DNA of 64,000 bases from Spirochaetaceae bacterium (GTDB lineage: Bacteria > Spirochaetota > Leptospiria > Leptospirales > Leptonemataceae), in contig PCBI01000010.1 in NCBI GenBank assembly GCA_002730875.1, positions 62,001 to 126,000 of the forward strand, given 5' to 3'. How positions within the stretch are numbered: position 1 is the stretch's first letter; each line of letters begins with the position of its first letter. Under the pieces are notes generated by a model that saw only the letters and a program-made list of their open reading frames with translations, was not told the DNA's origin and made no database searches. Below, piece after piece: positions 62,776 through 64,000 of this stretch. Both the position numbers and the translations under genes were made by a program.

Positions 62776-63804
62776 TCATCCAGACATGGCCCCGCTGGCC
62801 GTGGGTTCGGTATCCATCTCATTCTCAGAAACCAGGGCCAGCCTGTGAGCTTTGTAGAATAGACAGGGAAGACTGCCGTTCCCTTTGCCTGAATGCATAT
62901 CCAGGATTTCAAATCCTGCATCGGCGAGATCCTGATCCAGGTTCTCGCTTTCGAAACCCAGCCAGAAATCCGCGAAATTACTTCGCATAACTTCTTCATT
63001 GTGATGAACCAGGTCGGCCAGGATCAGATGTCCGCCTGGCTTGAGGACTCTTGCCGCCTCTTTCAGGGCCGTTATCGGCTCCGGCACATGATGCAGCACC
63101 ATGGAAAGTACCGCTACATCCGCCTCTTCATTGGCCAGCGGAAGGTGCTCCATGCTTCCCAGGCGAAAATCCAGATTGCTTTCTTTTACATCGGATAGCG
63201 ACTTGCGCGCCTCATCCAACATCGCCTGGCTTTGATCTACGAGTATAATGTCTCTGCCCGGGGCCGCCATTGCCAGAGACAGCTCTCCGGTACCGCAACC
63301 CAGATCCACTATTGTAGACGGCCCATCGGGCAGCATGGAAACCACCTCTCCTCTATAGTAAGGGGCATCTACGTAATCCCTCTGCATTTCATCCTGCAGG
63401 GCGCCGTAGCGAAAGAAGTGATCCAGAGTCTGGCTCTTTCGCGCATCCAACACGTTGGCAAGGCGATCGAAGTCCCTGAGCGATTCCTCGGGCAGCCATA
63501 GGCCTGGTCGACCGGAGCCTTCTTCCTTTTCTTCAAAGTAGCCCAGCATGATTTCCAGAGAGGCCAGCAAATCGGACTGACGAATCTCCGGACTGATTCC
63601 GTAGTAGATCCTGGAACCCTCGCGACGACCGGCCAGGAGGCCCGCATCGGCCAGGATCTTCAAGTGTCGAGAGACGCGACTCTGCCCCATTTGCAGAACT
63701 TCCAGGATTTCATTTACATGAAGAGGCCCCTTTAGAAGCAAACGGACGATTCGCAGTCTGGATTCGTCAGCCAGCGATTTAAGGATTTGAACGCCCTCGG
63801 ACAT
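62776..63804 (-). CDS. ArsR-family regulator fused to a methyltransferase domain (SahR-like)
   Basis: A 342-residue protein. Residues about 1-90 are an ArsR winged helix (LADESRLRIVRLLLKGPLHV, SRVSRHLKILADAGLL) without the cysteine metal-binding motif. Residues about 150-300 are a class I SAM-binding methyltransferase fold with IVDLGCGTGELSLAMA (Asp167 to Gly173) and PGGHLILADLVHH. The fusion, next to ahcY and metH, fits a regulator that senses SAH or SAM, as SahR does in Proteobacteria. A perfect palindrome lies 13-32 bp upstream of its ATG, so it probably represses itself and the genes behind it. Methyltransferase activity itself is unproven. Confidence 0.85.
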   Translation of the reverse strand: MSEGVQILKSLADESRLRIVRLLLKGPLHVNEILEVLQMGQSRVSRHLKILADAGLLAGRREGSRIYYGISPEIRQSDLLASLEIMLGYFEEKEEGSGRPGLWLPEESLRDFDRLANVLDARKSQTLDHFFRYGALQDEMQRDYVDAPYYRGEVVSMLPDGPSTIVDLGCGTGELSLAMAAPGRDIILVDQSQAMLDEARKSLSDVKESNLDFRLGSMEHLPLANEEADVAVLSMVLHHVPEPITALKEAARVLKPGGHLILADLVHHNEEVMRSNFADFWLGFESENLDQDLADAGFEILDMHSGKGNGSLPCLFYKAHRLALVSENEMDTEPTASGAMSG

Positions 63805-63816
63805 TACATGACCATT

Positions 63817-63836
63817 ATATCAAGATATCTTGATAT
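63817..63836. promoter_or_regulatory. Perfect 20-bp palindromic operator
   Basis: The sequence ATATCAAGATATCTTGATAT is a complete palindrome, 13 bp upstream of the start codon of the ArsR-methyltransferase regulator. It is the right size for an ArsR-family dimer site. I see no second exact copy before ahcY or metH. Confidence 0.8.
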
Positions 63837-63864
63837 GTCAACAAAAAAGAGCACATAGGCGCGC

Positions 63865-64000
63865 ATGGTTCGGGACGTTATCTCGTGGGAGTCCATGCCA
63901 GGTGCCGGGTACTATGCACTCGGAATTCGGCGCTCGGCGCTGGAATCCTGGATGCTGTTTTCGGGTCTTACCGAATCGCGGAGCCTAATCGTTTTTCGGC
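63865..64000 (+). CDS. Possible partial CDS at the right edge
   Basis: An ATG at 63865 opens a frame that stays open to the window end (45 codons: MVRDVISWESMPGAGYYALG...). It would diverge from the ArsR-methyltransferase gene. No family is recognised, no clear ribosome site is present, and it may be chance. Confidence 0.25.
   Translation, partial: MVRDVISWESMPGAGYYALGIRRSALESWMLFSGLTESRSLIVFR

Overview
The window looks like chromosomal DNA of a Leptospirales spirochete, closer in base composition to Leptonema or Turneriella than to pathogenic Leptospira. The signs are a moderately high GC content, a DUF1574 protein (a family I know mainly from Leptospira), many lipoproteins with relaxed spirochete-type lipoboxes, a split DsbD-like pair, and a methionine-cycle cluster. 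The genus is inferred; no rRNA or tRNA gene is present to confirm it.

Layout. 1-8.2 kb: a DUF342/FapA-like protein, a dihydrofolate-reductase-fold protein, a broken OpgC-like acyltransferase, two divergent lipoproteins, an HDOD protein, and a BASS plus TauE transporter pair. 8.3-20.7 kb: an adenylate-cyclase-type signalling protein with a pseudo-receiver, a Ptb-type acyltransferase with acetate kinase, a coiled-coil repeat protein, Maf, FolE, an APC permease, RNase PH, an outer-membrane porin, an SDR and a FecR protein with a CxxCH motif. 20.7-31.5 kb: an FAD oxidoreductase and a membrane ferredoxin, a family 2 glycosyltransferase that seems to start at CTG, alanine racemase, a 44-residue basic protein in front of a carboxylesterase, a multi-spanning membrane protein, a STAS-like zinc-ribbon protein, a hydrolase with a histone-like tail, and RadC. 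31.6-38.6 kb: a tight operon of lipoproteins around a TonB-dependent receptor, then lipoprotein and thioredoxin modules of DsbD, then DUF1574. 38.6-45.6 kb: a GT87-like protein, QueA, a conserved hypothetical protein, a lipoprotein and an M3 oligopeptidase.

45.9-55 kb holds a five-gene operon with two circularly permuted ATP-grasp proteins (one fused to an alpha-E domain), a free alpha-E protein and two transglutaminases. It is predicted to ligate and process peptides or amides, has a candidate promoter with paired palindromes, and ends at a clear terminator. 55-64 kb: Dtd, a coiled-coil protein, a rhomboid protease, and metH-ahcY-ArsR/methyltransferase, which form a SAM/SAH recycling cluster. 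A perfect 20-bp palindrome lies just before the regulator.

The most unusual signal is a family of modular hairpin repeats in intergenic DNA (about 22.1-22.34, 26.97-27.25 and 42.25-42.95 kb, with a fragment at 20.15 kb). Two short boxes, CACGGGAG and CGAGCGTACCTC, alternate with stems whose sequence varies while loop type is mostly kept: A(G/C)GAN pentaloops, and triloops that are mostly GAA, GGA or GTA. The period is 105-107 bp. Two arrays end directly at start codons and one begins inside a stop codon.
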